From Patescibacteria group bacterium (lineage in GTDB: Bacteria; Patescibacteriota; Minisyncoccia; JAHIHE01; JAGLIN01): 41,229 nt of DNA. This document shows, one piece after another, positions 28,476-38,568 of the stretch; the stretch's first letter is position 1, and every line of letters starts with the position of its first letter. The DNA is taken from NCBI GenBank assembly GCA_019428855.1, contig JAHYJV010000008.1:1-41229 (forward strand). Direction: 5' to 3'. Position numbers and translations under genes: made by a program. The notes under the pieces are model-generated. The model worked only from the letters and a program-made list of their open reading frames with translations. It was not told where the DNA came from and ran no database searches.

Positions 28476-30053
28476 ATGTTAGATATATTAATTAAAAATG
28501 GGACTGTCATTGATGGAACTGGGTCAAAAGGCTTTATTGCAGATATTGGTATTGAAAAGGGGTTGATTACTATCCTTGAAAAAAGTGATAAAACTAAGTC
28601 TGCTGAGACAATAGATGCCTTAGGGAAAATTGTGTGTCCAGGGTTTATCGATATTCAGGATCATTCAGATAATTTTTGGACTATTTTTACATTACCTCGA
28701 ATGGACAGTAAAGTTATGGATGGCGTGACAACAATAATCGGAGGGAACTGTGGAACATCACTGGCACCAATATTAGGTGAGGGTTCTGTTGAGTCTATGA
28801 GAAAATGGGTTGATATTGGTAATGTTTATATAAACTGGGATAGGATGAGTAGTTTTTTTTCAGAATTATATAAGAAAGAGTTAGGATTAAATTTTGGTAC
28901 TCTGGTTGGGCACGAGACACTGAGAAGAGGGTTAATGGGAGATCAGGTGAGAAAGATTTCAGAGGAAGAAATTCAAATGATAGGCAGAATGCTTTCTGAG
29001 AGTTTGGATGCTGGTGCTTTCGGTTTTTCTACTGGACTCGTTTTTTCTCACGCTCGTATGGCAACTATTGAAGAAATTAGAAACATTGTTCAAATACTAA
29101 AAGAAAATAATTCATTTTATGCTAGTCATATACGAGGTGAATCTGAAGAGCTCTTGCCTAGTATAAATGAAACAATACAAATAGGAAGAAGAACAGGAGT
29201 CCCGATTCAAATATCTCATTTGAAAGCAGTTGGGGAAAAATATTGGTCTGACATGCAAAAGGCCATTGAGATGATAAATATTGCGAATGAAGAAGGAGTT
29301 GATATTAGTTTTGATATATATCCGTATGATACTACAGGATCAGTACTTTATATTTTGCTTCCAGATTGGGTTTCTCAAGGTGGTAGAAAAGAAATGATAC
29401 TGAGATTGAAAAATGTAGATTTGCGGGATAAAATTATAAAAGAGATGAGAGAGATGAATTATAACTACAATAATATTACTGTTTCTATTTGTCCAAGGCT
29501 AAAAGAAGCAGTCGGTAGAAAAATTACTGACCTTGCCTCAAGTCAAGAAATCAGTCCTGAAGAAGCTATAATCGAGCTTTTAATAAGTGCCAACGGTCAT
29601 GTTGTTGTATTTAATCGAGAAATATTAAGTGAAGATAATATCAGGCTAGCCTTGCAATCTCCTTACTCAATTGTTTCATCTGCAGATGCTGCATATAATG
29701 TCGAGTATGCAAGGACGGGAGAGTTTGTTCATCCGAGATGTTTCGGAACTTTTTCGAGAGTCCTGGGAAGATATGTGAGAGAACAAAAAGTTTTAAGTCT
29801 GGAAAGTGCAATTCAAAAAATGACCTTTGCACCAGCAAAAAAAATTGGATTAAAAGACAGAGGTATTTTGAAAAAAGGTTTTCTCGCAGATGTTGTTGTC
29901 TTTGATGAAAATGAAATCATCGATAAAGCAAATTTTGAAAATCCTTACCAGTATTCTCAAGGAATTGAACATGTTATAATCAATGGTAAAGTAGTTGTAA
30001 AAAACGGGAAACACACTGGAGAACTAGCAGGAAAGGTTCTCAGACATAAATAA
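28476..30053 (+). CDS. N-acyl-D-amino-acid deacylase (D-aminoacylase) family amidohydrolase
   Basis: LIKNGTVIDGTG...CPGFIDIQDHSD...VTTIIGGNCGTSLAP...FGFSTGLVF...SHIRGES...PIQISHLKAVG...SSADAAYN. Confidence 0.88.
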   Translation: MLDILIKNGTVIDGTGSKGFIADIGIEKGLITILEKSDKTKSAETIDALGKIVCPGFIDIQDHSDNFWTIFTLPRMDSKVMDGVTTIIGGNCGTSLAPILGEGSVESMRKWVDIGNVYINWDRMSSFFSELYKKELGLNFGTLVGHETLRRGLMGDQVRKISEEEIQMIGRMLSESLDAGAFGFSTGLVFSHARMATIEEIRNIVQILKENNSFYASHIRGESEELLPSINETIQIGRRTGVPIQISHLKAVGEKYWSDMQKAIEMINIANEEGVDISFDIYPYDTTGSVLYILLPDWVSQGGRKEMILRLKNVDLRDKIIKEMREMNYNYNNITVSICPRLKEAVGRKITDLASSQEISPEEAIIELLISANGHVVVFNREILSEDNIRLALQSPYSIVSSADAAYNVEYARTGEFVHPRCFGTFSRVLGRYVREQKVLSLESAIQKMTFAPAKKIGLKDRGILKKGFLADVVVFDENEIIDKANFENPYQYSQGIEHVIINGKVVVKNGKHTGELAGKVLRHK

Positions 30054-30080
30054 ACTGTTTAATTAATTAAAATATATACT

Positions 30081-30401
30081 ATGTTTGAATCTATTTATTT
30101 CGCAATTTTGATTGCTGGTTTTGGAGGTGGTGCTGTGAGAGGTTTAGTTGGTTTTACAAAGCATCAATTTGCCTATAAGAATGTTGAGTTCAATTTGTCA
30201 TATTTTGTGGCCATGATGTTGATTTCGGGAGTAATCGGACTTCTATCTGCTATTGTTGTCAAAGAGCTGGGAGTGACTTTTATGGAGTTAAATTATACTC
30301 CAGCATTGGCTTTTGTGGTAGGTTATGCTGGTGGTGATTTCCTAGAGAATTTGTATAAAATTATTGTCAAAAAACCTTCAATCTATTCCATTAGCAAATA
30401 A
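30081..30401 (+). CDS. Small membrane protein of unknown function
   Basis: 106-aa ORF with 3 hydrophobic segments and conserved-looking Gly motifs. Confidence 0.7.
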   Translation: MFESIYFAILIAGFGGGAVRGLVGFTKHQFAYKNVEFNLSYFVAMMLISGVIGLLSAIVVKELGVTFMELNYTPALAFVVGYAGGDFLENLYKIIVKKPSIYSISK

Positions 30402-30508
30402 TTCAAAGCAGAAGAATTTTAATATTTTTTTAAACAAGGACAGTCCTGCAATGTGTTGTGAGATTTAACTAAAAAGAGAGAAAATTTTAGTGCTAAAATT
30501 AATGAAGA

Positions 30509-31579
30509 ATGAAAGATTTGAATAATGCTTTAGAAAAATACAAAAAACAAAATCAGCAAGACTACGGCATTGCTGTTTTTGATGTTGATTTGAAAGTAAC
30601 AGCGGAAGGAATTTTTATTTTTGGAGAAGTTTTAACTGAGAATCAAAAAAATAAAATTATTGAATTGTTAAAAGAAAAAAAAATAAAATTTGTTAATGAG
30701 AAAATAAAAGTCCTTAGTGATGCAAGTAAACGATATGAGATTGGTTGGGTTGTTGTGAAAACTAAGATTGCAGATTTAAAGTCGCGATTTGTTTCAAGTA
30801 AAATTATAAATGAAATAATTTTGAAAAGGATTAGATGTTCGCAGGTTTTTCAGGGAGAAATTTTGCGAGTTTTATATAAAAATGAAGACCAGTTTTTGGT
30901 TCAGCAAAATGATTTAACCATAGGCTGGGTCAATCGAAGTGAGGTTATTGTTAAGAAAAATAATTTGTTAAAAGAATGGAAAAAAGGGGTTTATGCGATT
31001 AAGGGTGAGTTAATAAAAATTAAGAATGAAAAAATTGAAAAAAAGTTCCACGGTCGTGATGGGATTGTAGAATCATCGGAGACTTGTAATTTTGAACTTG
31101 TTTCAGAATCTGCTGTATATTTTAGGGAAGATAACAATATAAAAAACAAGCAACAGACATCACAACCACAATTTGAAATTATAAAAGAGGTAGAAAAATA
31201 TCTTGGCACAAAATATCTCCTTGGAGGAAAAACAGAAAAAGGAATTGATTGCTCGGGCTTGGTTCAAAGGGCGTATAAAAATTCTTTAGGAATTATTTTA
31301 CCAAAACACTCTTGGGATCAAAAGGAGATAGGTGTGAAAGTTTTACTGGAAGATGTGAAAACGGGGGATTTAGTGTTTTTGATAAAAAAATCAAATCAAC
31401 ATAAACATGTTGGAATTGTTGAAGTAATTTCCAGTTGTCATAGTGAGCTTGTCGAACCACTGCAATCTAATATAAATTTAATTCACGCTTCGCTAGATGA
31501 AAAGAAGGTTGTCGGGCAAAAGCTGCAAAATGTTTTAGAAAGATACGAGTTTGTGGAGGCGAGAAGGATTGTGGAATAG
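30509..31579 (+). CDS. NlpC/P60 family cell-wall peptidase
   Basis: EVEKYLGTKYLLGGKTEKGIDCSGLVQRAYKNSLGIILPKHSWDQKEIG...GDLVFLIKKSNQHKHVGIV. Confidence 0.92.
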   Translation: MKDLNNALEKYKKQNQQDYGIAVFDVDLKVTAEGIFIFGEVLTENQKNKIIELLKEKKIKFVNEKIKVLSDASKRYEIGWVVVKTKIADLKSRFVSSKIINEIILKRIRCSQVFQGEILRVLYKNEDQFLVQQNDLTIGWVNRSEVIVKKNNLLKEWKKGVYAIKGELIKIKNEKIEKKFHGRDGIVESSETCNFELVSESAVYFREDNNIKNKQQTSQPQFEIIKEVEKYLGTKYLLGGKTEKGIDCSGLVQRAYKNSLGIILPKHSWDQKEIGVKVLLEDVKTGDLVFLIKKSNQHKHVGIVEVISSCHSELVEPLQSNINLIHASLDEKKVVGQKLQNVLERYEFVEARRIVE

Positions 31580-31636
31580 AAGGTTACAAAGTCCTTACTC
31601 AATATATTCCGTCATAATTTATTACAAATTATAAAT

Positions 31637-33118
31637 ATGTTAATAGTAGAACAACTTAAACAATATAAAAACAAAAATATTCACATCGTTGGAATTGGGG
31701 GAGCGGAAGGGAGTGCGATTGCGGAGTTTTTAGTGAGCAATTGTATTTCCTCAATTACAGGACACGATTTTTCTGCCAAGGCAGATTTTAAAAAAGCTTT
31801 TTTCAATACGCATTTGAGTTTGAAATCGAAGGAGCGAGATGAAGCCTTGGATCACCTATTAAATTTGCCAATTAAAATTAATTTCAAGGATCATTATTTG
31901 GAAAATATTGAGGAGGCGGATGTAGTTTTTGTTTCACAAGTCTGGTTTAAATATTTTCAGAATATGCCGATTTTAGAAAATCTCAAAGATAACAGAATTC
32001 CTTTTAAGACTATTACAAATTTATATTTTGAACTTTCCCCCTGTCAGATTATTTCTGTAACGGGAACAAATGGAAAAACAACCACTGCAAGATTAATATA
32101 TATTATTTTTGAAAAATGGGAGAAGGAAACTAGCCAGTTTAAATTATTTTTTGCTGGAAATGATCGGGAAAATTTACAAGTTTTGGATAAATTACAGGAT
32201 ATGAAAAAAGAAGATGTTTTGATTCTAGAGACAAGTAGTACTCAACTTCTCTTAAATTCTGACATAAGTCCTCATCTTGGAGTGATTACAAATATTTCTC
32301 CAAATCATTTGGATGATCATGGTAGTTTTGAAAATTATCTTGAAGCCAAGAAAAATTTAATTCGATATCAGAAAAAAGGAGATTTTGCGGTTTTGAATTA
32401 TGACAATAAATCGACTAGAAAAATTGCCGCAGAATTTCGGGGTAATGCCTTTTTATTTAGCGCACAGAAGAAGCTAGAGGAGGGTTGTTTCATTAGAGAC
32501 AGCGAAGTAGTGATTAGAGTAGATGGCAGAGAAACGGTTTTGATGCGAGTAGACGATATAAAGATTCCAGGAAAACATAACTTAGAGAATGTTTTGGCAG
32601 CTGTGAGCTGTGCTTATCTTTATGGAATTAGTTCGAATATTATCAAAGAGGGAATTTCAAAATATACAGGCATTAAACACAGACTTAAATTTATTTATAA
32701 TATAAATGGAATCAAATATTATGATGATACGCAGGCGACGACTCCAGAAGCGACGATTGCTGGGATAAACTCCTTTGGTAATAATATAATCTTATTGGCT
32801 GGTGGGGATGATAAAGGGATGAATTATGAAGAGTTGGGAAAGAATATAAATAGCAAAGTCAAATTTTTAATATTGTTTCCGGGAGATGCGTCAGATAAAA
32901 TTGAAAAGTTTGTGGACAAGAAAAAAAATGATTTTGTGAAAGTGAATACTTTTCAAGAGGCGATTGAGGAATTAAAAAAATATTACAAAAAAACCGACCT
33001 AAAAAAAGACGGCACGGTTTTGATTTCTCCCGGTGCAGCACATTTCTATTCCAGATTTGTGGAAAGCTCTGGCAAAGATTTGAAGCAGTGGGTTAGGTTA
33101 TTATCAAGTATTAAGTAG
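31637..33118 (+). CDS. murD: UDP-N-acetylmuramoylalanine--D-glutamate ligase-like Mur ligase
   Basis: VTGTNGKTTTARLIY, ITNISPNHLDDHGSFENYLEAK, IKHRLKFIYNINGIKYYDDTQATTPEATIAGINSF, GGDDKGMNY. Confidence 0.93.
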   Translation: MLIVEQLKQYKNKNIHIVGIGGAEGSAIAEFLVSNCISSITGHDFSAKADFKKAFFNTHLSLKSKERDEALDHLLNLPIKINFKDHYLENIEEADVVFVSQVWFKYFQNMPILENLKDNRIPFKTITNLYFELSPCQIISVTGTNGKTTTARLIYIIFEKWEKETSQFKLFFAGNDRENLQVLDKLQDMKKEDVLILETSSTQLLLNSDISPHLGVITNISPNHLDDHGSFENYLEAKKNLIRYQKKGDFAVLNYDNKSTRKIAAEFRGNAFLFSAQKKLEEGCFIRDSEVVIRVDGRETVLMRVDDIKIPGKHNLENVLAAVSCAYLYGISSNIIKEGISKYTGIKHRLKFIYNINGIKYYDDTQATTPEATIAGINSFGNNIILLAGGDDKGMNYEELGKNINSKVKFLILFPGDASDKIEKFVDKKKNDFVKVNTFQEAIEELKKYYKKTDLKKDGTVLISPGAAHFYSRFVESSGKDLKQWVRLLSSIK

Positions 33119-33232
33119 TTACTTAATACGATTATCAAAAATGGAGTTCTCTTCAGAGTTTAAGTTGGTTGCGACAAATATGATTTTACAGGTTAAATCT
33201 TGTTCTCTAATTGCATAATACTTAATACTATT

Positions 33233-33385
33233 TCACTTTTCCTCCTCAATCAACTCCAATTCAATTGGATCTGTAGAAATTACTTCATTTTCTGCGCCAC
33301 AAGCAGGGCAAATTAGAACTTCCCCAATCTCAGGTATTTCTTCTTCGATTGGAATTTCACAACCACATTCTTGGCAATTTGTCAT
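33233..33385 (-). CDS. LysW-like zinc-ribbon mini-protein (50 aa)
   Basis: Hand translation MTNCQECGCEIPIEEEIPEIGEVLICPACGAENEVISTDPIELELIEEEK*. Resembles LysW/alpha-aminoadipate carrier but lacks the C-terminal EDWGE. Absent from the supplied ORF track. Confidence 0.75.
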   Translation of the reverse strand: MTNCQECGCEIPIEEEIPEIGEVLICPACGAENEVISTDPIELELIEEEK

Positions 33386-33628
33386 ATATTTGATTTAATG
33401 ATTATATGCTAATTATAGTAAGATTATTTTAAAAGTCAAAAAAATAAGATGCTATGATTTTGCATCTTTGGACTTTGAAATTATTTGATAGATTATGTTT
33501 CCAATTATAATTAATATCATAGCAACTGTAAAATATAGTGCAAAGTGTTTAGCAACATTGACATAGGTTGTGTAGTAGATGCCATAACAAAAGAGAAATC
33601 AGAAAACAAATATCTCAATTAGTATTTT

Positions 33629-33751
33629 TTATAAGTCCATTTTTTTAAATTTATCAACTACTTTTACTATAGTCATAAAACATTCTATGAATGCAACTAT
33701 TCCTGAAATAAATAACATAATTTTTAATGTTTCTTGGCTGATTGGTTCCAT
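33629..33751 (-). CDS. 40-aa single-TM protein
   Basis: MEPISQETLKIMLFISGIVAFIECFMTIVKVVDKFKKMDL*; hand translated. Confidence 0.4.
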   Translation of the reverse strand: MEPISQETLKIMLFISGIVAFIECFMTIVKVVDKFKKMDL

Positions 33752-33798
33752 ACTAATTCCTCCATATATATATTAAAATCCTAATACATTAAAAATAA

Positions 33799-34863
33799 AT
33801 GTTAAATTTTCAAGATAAAATTAATAAAGAAGAAAAAGGTATCTGGAGATATGCTGATTTTTATGATGAGTTTATAAAATCAGAAAATCGTTTATATCTC
33901 AAAGATGGTGATTCGGAATTATTAGAAAATACAGATTTGAATAAAATCAGTCAGATAGATTATTTGTTTTTTTTAAGAGAAGATAAAAATGAAACAGAAT
34001 CATTAAAAGGTAGGAGTTTGGCTTTTCAAGTTGCGCTTGCCAAACAAAATGGAAAAAAAGAGCTTGTAATTTCAACTTCGGGAAATGCGGGGATTGCGGC
34101 GGCTGCATATTGTGAAAAAGCGAAAATTAAATTATATATTTTTATTTCCCCGGAAACCGAAAGGGCAAAAATTGCACAAATGCAAAAGCATAATCCTATA
34201 ATAATCAAATCCAAAAAAGCAATTCGGTTAGCAAATTATTTATCAGCAAGATATAAAATTGAAAATTTGAGACCGTCTGCGAATGAATCTTCTATTGAGG
34301 GTTTTAAATCAATTGCTTTTGAAATATTTGAGAAATTAGGAGAAATCGATGCACTTTTTACCTATGTGACCAGTGGAAGTTCGTTTGTGGGAATTGGCAG
34401 AGCTTATAAATTTTTACATGAAATTGGCGAAATCAAGACAATGCCAAAATTGTTTGCTGTTCAAAGTGGCGAGATTTCATCAATTTCCGAAGAATTTGAA
34501 AAAATTAATCAGCAAGAAAATTCTAGGGCAGGGAAATTGGGAGTGAAAAATACTCGAAGAAAAAATGAAATTTTACAGTTTATCAAACAAAGCGGAGGAA
34601 GAGGAATATATATAAAAGAAAATGAGTTTGATAAATCGAAAAAAATACTAGAGAAAAATAATATATATACATCGGCAGAAGGTTGTGCAAATTTTGCAGC
34701 TAGTTTACGAGAAGGAAAAAAAAATAAGTTAAATAAAATAGTTTGCATACTTTCGGGAAGGGAAAGAGAGAAAGATAAGCTGATTAAAGAAGATAAAATA
34801 AAAAGAGCGGAAAATTTTAAGGATGTAGATAATATAGTCGTCGGAAAATTTAATTGTTGCTGA
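33799..34863 (+). CDS. PLP-dependent fold-type II enzyme (threonine synthase/cysteine synthase-like)
   Basis: ESLKGRSLAFQVALA (candidate PLP lysine), STSGNAGIAAAAYC, TYVTSGSSFVGIGRAY (Gly-rich phosphate/PLP loops). Confidence 0.8.
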   Translation: MLNFQDKINKEEKGIWRYADFYDEFIKSENRLYLKDGDSELLENTDLNKISQIDYLFFLREDKNETESLKGRSLAFQVALAKQNGKKELVISTSGNAGIAAAAYCEKAKIKLYIFISPETERAKIAQMQKHNPIIIKSKKAIRLANYLSARYKIENLRPSANESSIEGFKSIAFEIFEKLGEIDALFTYVTSGSSFVGIGRAYKFLHEIGEIKTMPKLFAVQSGEISSISEEFEKINQQENSRAGKLGVKNTRRKNEILQFIKQSGGRGIYIKENEFDKSKKILEKNNIYTSAEGCANFAASLREGKKNKLNKIVCILSGREREKDKLIKEDKIKRAENFKDVDNIVVGKFNCC

Positions 34864-34905
34864 TAATCTTTTTGTCACTTTAAACCTTCTAAAAATATAA
34901 AATTT

Positions 34906-36267
34906 ATGATAAGGGAAATTAATAAAATTAATGATTTGATAAATCAAGAAAAAACTGGTCCAATCTTTTTTGTCACTCCAAATCCAATATACGCAGTGGG
35001 GATAGAGAAAATTATTAGAGATTATTATGTAATTTGTGCACAGGAATATGACATTATTAAATTTTTAAGAAAAGAAAACATCCCAGTTTTATCTTTGAAT
35101 GATAATAGTATAAAAAATGCTGGAAAAATTTTGACTAACAAGAAAGCCCTTGAATATATAAAGAGAAAATCAAAAAAAAGGAAGGCAAATATAATTACTT
35201 TCAAGCCAAGTCCGATGATTCAAAAAGCATGTCTTGATAACGATTTTAATTATTTAGGCAATGATTGGAAGCTGAGTGCGAAATTGGAAAATAAGATTGA
35301 ATTTATTGAGGTAACAAAAAAATTAAAAATTCCTAATGCTGAATGCAAAATAATAAAATTAGACAATAACAAAGATTCTTTAAATTTCTCTGGGAAGCAT
35401 AAATTTGTTTTACAGCTACCGCGAGGACATGCTGGAAATTCAACTTTTTTAATTAAGAATGAGAATGATTTCAAAAACCTTTCTGAAAAATATAAAAATA
35501 GAACCGTTAAAGTTTCAAAGTATTTTAAAGGAGAGACATATACAATTAATGCTTGTGTCGTCGGTAATAAGATATTAATTAGTAAGCCAATCTTCCAGAT
35601 AACAGGATTTTCTTTATATAATAAAAATAGTTTTGGAGGAACATGCGGCAATGATTATGCTTATCCTAAAAAACTTTCCAGAGTACAAAGAAAAAAAATT
35701 TTTGATTACACCAATAAAATCGGGAATTATATCAATAAACTTGGATATAGGGGAATTTTTGGTTTAGATTTCGTGGTAAGTGGTGGAATAGTCAATCTAA
35801 TAGAAATAAATCCGCGTATTATCGGATCGATGTCGCTTTTCACAAAACTTCAAATTCAAAGCAAGCAACCCCCTTTTTTACTTTTAAGTATTCTAGAATT
35901 TATAAACCCCGTCAAGATTCGGAGCACTAGTTTTGAAGAGTGGGACAAGGAGGATTGTTTTGTTGCTTCCCAACTAATGCTAAGAAATACTAAGAATAAA
36001 TCAATTGAAATTATAAAAAGTATACAATCTGGAATTTATGAAATGAAAGGAAATAGATTATTTTATAAAGAAAAAGTGTATAGCACAGAGCGAAAATTAG
36101 GGGTTGAGGAATTTTTAGTGCAATGCTCTTCAATAGGTCGTTTAGTAAGTTCTGATTTAGAGTACGCAAATATACAATTTGGACATGGAATTATGGAGAA
36201 TGATAATATCAAGATGGAAGATGAAGTAATAATAAACAAAGTGTTAGATAGTATAAAAATAAAGTAG
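34906..36267 (+). CDS. ATP-grasp domain protein (CPSase-L/carboxylate-amine ligase-like)
   Basis: KFVLQLPRGHAGNSTFLIKN...VKVSKYFKGETYTINACVVGNKI...GYRGIFGLDFVVSGGIVNLIEINPRIIGSMSLF. Confidence 0.82.
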   Translation: MIREINKINDLINQEKTGPIFFVTPNPIYAVGIEKIIRDYYVICAQEYDIIKFLRKENIPVLSLNDNSIKNAGKILTNKKALEYIKRKSKKRKANIITFKPSPMIQKACLDNDFNYLGNDWKLSAKLENKIEFIEVTKKLKIPNAECKIIKLDNNKDSLNFSGKHKFVLQLPRGHAGNSTFLIKNENDFKNLSEKYKNRTVKVSKYFKGETYTINACVVGNKILISKPIFQITGFSLYNKNSFGGTCGNDYAYPKKLSRVQRKKIFDYTNKIGNYINKLGYRGIFGLDFVVSGGIVNLIEINPRIIGSMSLFTKLQIQSKQPPFLLLSILEFINPVKIRSTSFEEWDKEDCFVASQLMLRNTKNKSIEIIKSIQSGIYEMKGNRLFYKEKVYSTERKLGVEEFLVQCSSIGRLVSSDLEYANIQFGHGIMENDNIKMEDEVIINKVLDSIKIK

Positions 36268-36277
36268 TAATTTTTTT

Positions 36278-37378
36278 ATGAAATTAAAAAACATCGATAA
36301 ATCATTATTTATCACAGTCATCGCCTTGTCTGTTTTTGGTTTGATTATAATATCAAGTGCTAGTGTAGTGATGAGTTATAATAAATTTGGATATAATAAT
36401 CATTATTATTTATTGCACCAGTTTTTATATGGTTTTCTTCCAGGAATCATATTACTATATCTAATCCAAAAAATTGATTATAAAATTCTAAAAAACTATG
36501 CCCCTTTGTTTTTAGTAGCAACTTTAATCTTGTCATTGATAGTCTTTATTCCAGGAGTAGGTTACGGTTTAAAAGGTGCCAACAGATGGATAGATATTGC
36601 TGGAATAAGTCTACAGCCGTCGGAATTTATAAAATTAACCTTTGTTATATATTTAGCTGCATGGCTTGAGAATAATAAAAAAGATAAAGAGAAATTTTCG
36701 AAACTATTAATTCCTTTTATTATAATAACTTCAGTAATCGCACTGCCTCTGATATTACAGCCAGATGTTGGGACCTTAAGTATTATTATACTTACGGCGG
36801 TGATAATGTATTTTATGTCTGGTGCAAGAATTAGTCATATACTGATTATTGTTTCGGGTGGAATTATGGGATTGTTATTTTTGATAAAAGTTGCCCCATA
36901 CCGCATGAATAGATTTATAGTTTTTTTACATCCAGAACTAGATCCTCTAGGGATTGGGTATCAAATTAATCAGGCTTTATTAGCCATTGGTTCTGGAGGT
37001 TTTTTGGGGCTTGGATTTGGGAGAAGCAGGCAGAAATTTAATTATTTGCCAGAACCTATTGGTGACTCAATTTTTGCAGTAACCGGAGAAGAATTAGGCT
37101 TTGTCGGATTGTTTATTCTTTTAACACTTTTTCTTATATTTGCACTAAAAGGTTACAAGATAGCAAGCAAGGCACCAGATGATTTTGGAAAACTGGTTGC
37201 CATTGGAATTACTTCTTGGATTATTTTTCAGGCTTTTGTCAATATAGCCGCTATTATATCATTAATCCCTCTAACAGGTATTCCTTTACCTTTTATAAGC
37301 TATGGTGGATCGGCCTTAATTACTTCTTTGGTCGGATGCGGAATTTTACTTAGCATATCTAGACAAACAACAAAATAA
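36278..37378 (+). CDS. ftsW: FtsW/RodA/SpoVE family SEDS protein
   Basis: GANRWIDIAGISLQPSEFIKLTFVIYLAAWL, LQPDVGTLSII, FAVTGEELGFVG, IPLTGIPLPFISYGGSALI. Confidence 0.94.
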   Translation: MKLKNIDKSLFITVIALSVFGLIIISSASVVMSYNKFGYNNHYYLLHQFLYGFLPGIILLYLIQKIDYKILKNYAPLFLVATLILSLIVFIPGVGYGLKGANRWIDIAGISLQPSEFIKLTFVIYLAAWLENNKKDKEKFSKLLIPFIIITSVIALPLILQPDVGTLSIIILTAVIMYFMSGARISHILIIVSGGIMGLLFLIKVAPYRMNRFIVFLHPELDPLGIGYQINQALLAIGSGGFLGLGFGRSRQKFNYLPEPIGDSIFAVTGEELGFVGLFILLTLFLIFALKGYKIASKAPDDFGKLVAIGITSWIIFQAFVNIAAIISLIPLTGIPLPFISYGGSALITSLVGCGILLSISRQTTK

Positions 37379-37441
37379 AATTTCTTGTTAAAAGCTGTGA
37401 AATCTTATATTATATGATTAATAAGAATTTAATAAAAAATT

Positions 37442-38554
37442 ATGAGAATATTATTTGTAGGAAGGCCATTAAAAGGTCACTTGTATCCATTGATTGCGAT
37501 ATATGAGGAGTTCAAAAAGACAATGAATCTAGAAGATTTTAATTCCATGGAATTCAAGCTAGTAACCGCAAAAAGCGAGTTTGTGCCTGATGTTCTACAG
37601 GGAATTGATATCCCATATAGTTTTGTAGTTTCTGCGAAAGAAAGAGATTCTTTCTCTCCACTGATTGTCCTAGACATTTTTAAGTCTTTTATCGGATTTA
37701 TCCAATCTATTCTAGTGCTTTTTATCTACATGCCAGATGTTATTTTTTCAAAAGGTAGCGTTGTCTCTTTTCCTGTTGTGTTGGCTGGTTGGATATTGAG
37801 GATTCCGATTATTATTCATGAGTCAGATGCTATAGCTATTCCAATTGATAAATTTATGTTCAGACTTGCAAAAAAAGTAGCCGTTTCGTTTCCTGTCAGT
37901 AAAGATGTTTATGTTTCTAAGAAAGTTTTTTTCTCTGGAAATCCGACAAGGAGTTTTATTATTCCAGGAGATAAAATGAAAGCGAAACAAAGCTTTATTT
38001 TGCATGACGAAAAACCTGTTTTGTTTATTATGGCAGGAACTGAGGGAGCTGAACTTATTAATAGATTGGTGGTTGAGATTTTACCAAATTTGTTAAAAAA
38101 GTATCAAATCATCCATCAATGTGGATCAGCAAACTATAATTATGTCCGAGCAGTTGTTCAGAAAATGAATGTTCCTGATTTGAATGATTATCATATATTT
38201 CCGTATTTCAGAGAAAGAGCTGCTGATGCATATAATGCTAGTGACTTAGTAATTAGTAGGGCTGGAGCAAATACGGTTTCTGAAATTATGACAATGAACA
38301 AGGCAAGCATTTTAATACCTCTTTCAATAGGAGGTAGTGATAAACAGCAAAAAAATGCTTATCATTATTCTCAATCTGGAGCAGCTGTTATTGTTAGTGA
38401 AAAAAACCTAAAACCTCACTTGCTTTTGAATGTTGTTGATGATTTATTTAAAAATCATTTAAAAATTATTGAGATGGAACGAGCATCAAGAAAATTATCA
38501 TATAACGATGCTGGACAAATAATTATTGAATCCATAAAGGAGCTAGGGGATTAA
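37442..38554 (+). CDS. murG: UDP-N-acetylglucosamine--MurNAc-pentapeptide transferase MurG
   Basis: VGRPLKGHLYPLIAI, DVIFSKGSVVSFPVVLAG, IIIHESDAI, SRAGANTVSEIMTMNKASILIPLSIGGSDKQQKNA. Confidence 0.93.
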   Translation: MRILFVGRPLKGHLYPLIAIYEEFKKTMNLEDFNSMEFKLVTAKSEFVPDVLQGIDIPYSFVVSAKERDSFSPLIVLDIFKSFIGFIQSILVLFIYMPDVIFSKGSVVSFPVVLAGWILRIPIIIHESDAIAIPIDKFMFRLAKKVAVSFPVSKDVYVSKKVFFSGNPTRSFIIPGDKMKAKQSFILHDEKPVLFIMAGTEGAELINRLVVEILPNLLKKYQIIHQCGSANYNYVRAVVQKMNVPDLNDYHIFPYFRERAADAYNASDLVISRAGANTVSEIMTMNKASILIPLSIGGSDKQQKNAYHYSQSGAAVIVSEKNLKPHLLLNVVDDLFKNHLKIIEMERASRKLSYNDAGQIIIESIKELGD

Positions 38555-38568
38555 AATTGTAAATTTTC

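Noticed and set aside
33233-36267. A standard LysW-dependent lysine or arginine biosynthesis operon
   Set aside because: No LysZ/LysY/LysJ/LysK homologs nearby and the LysW-like protein lacks EDWGE.
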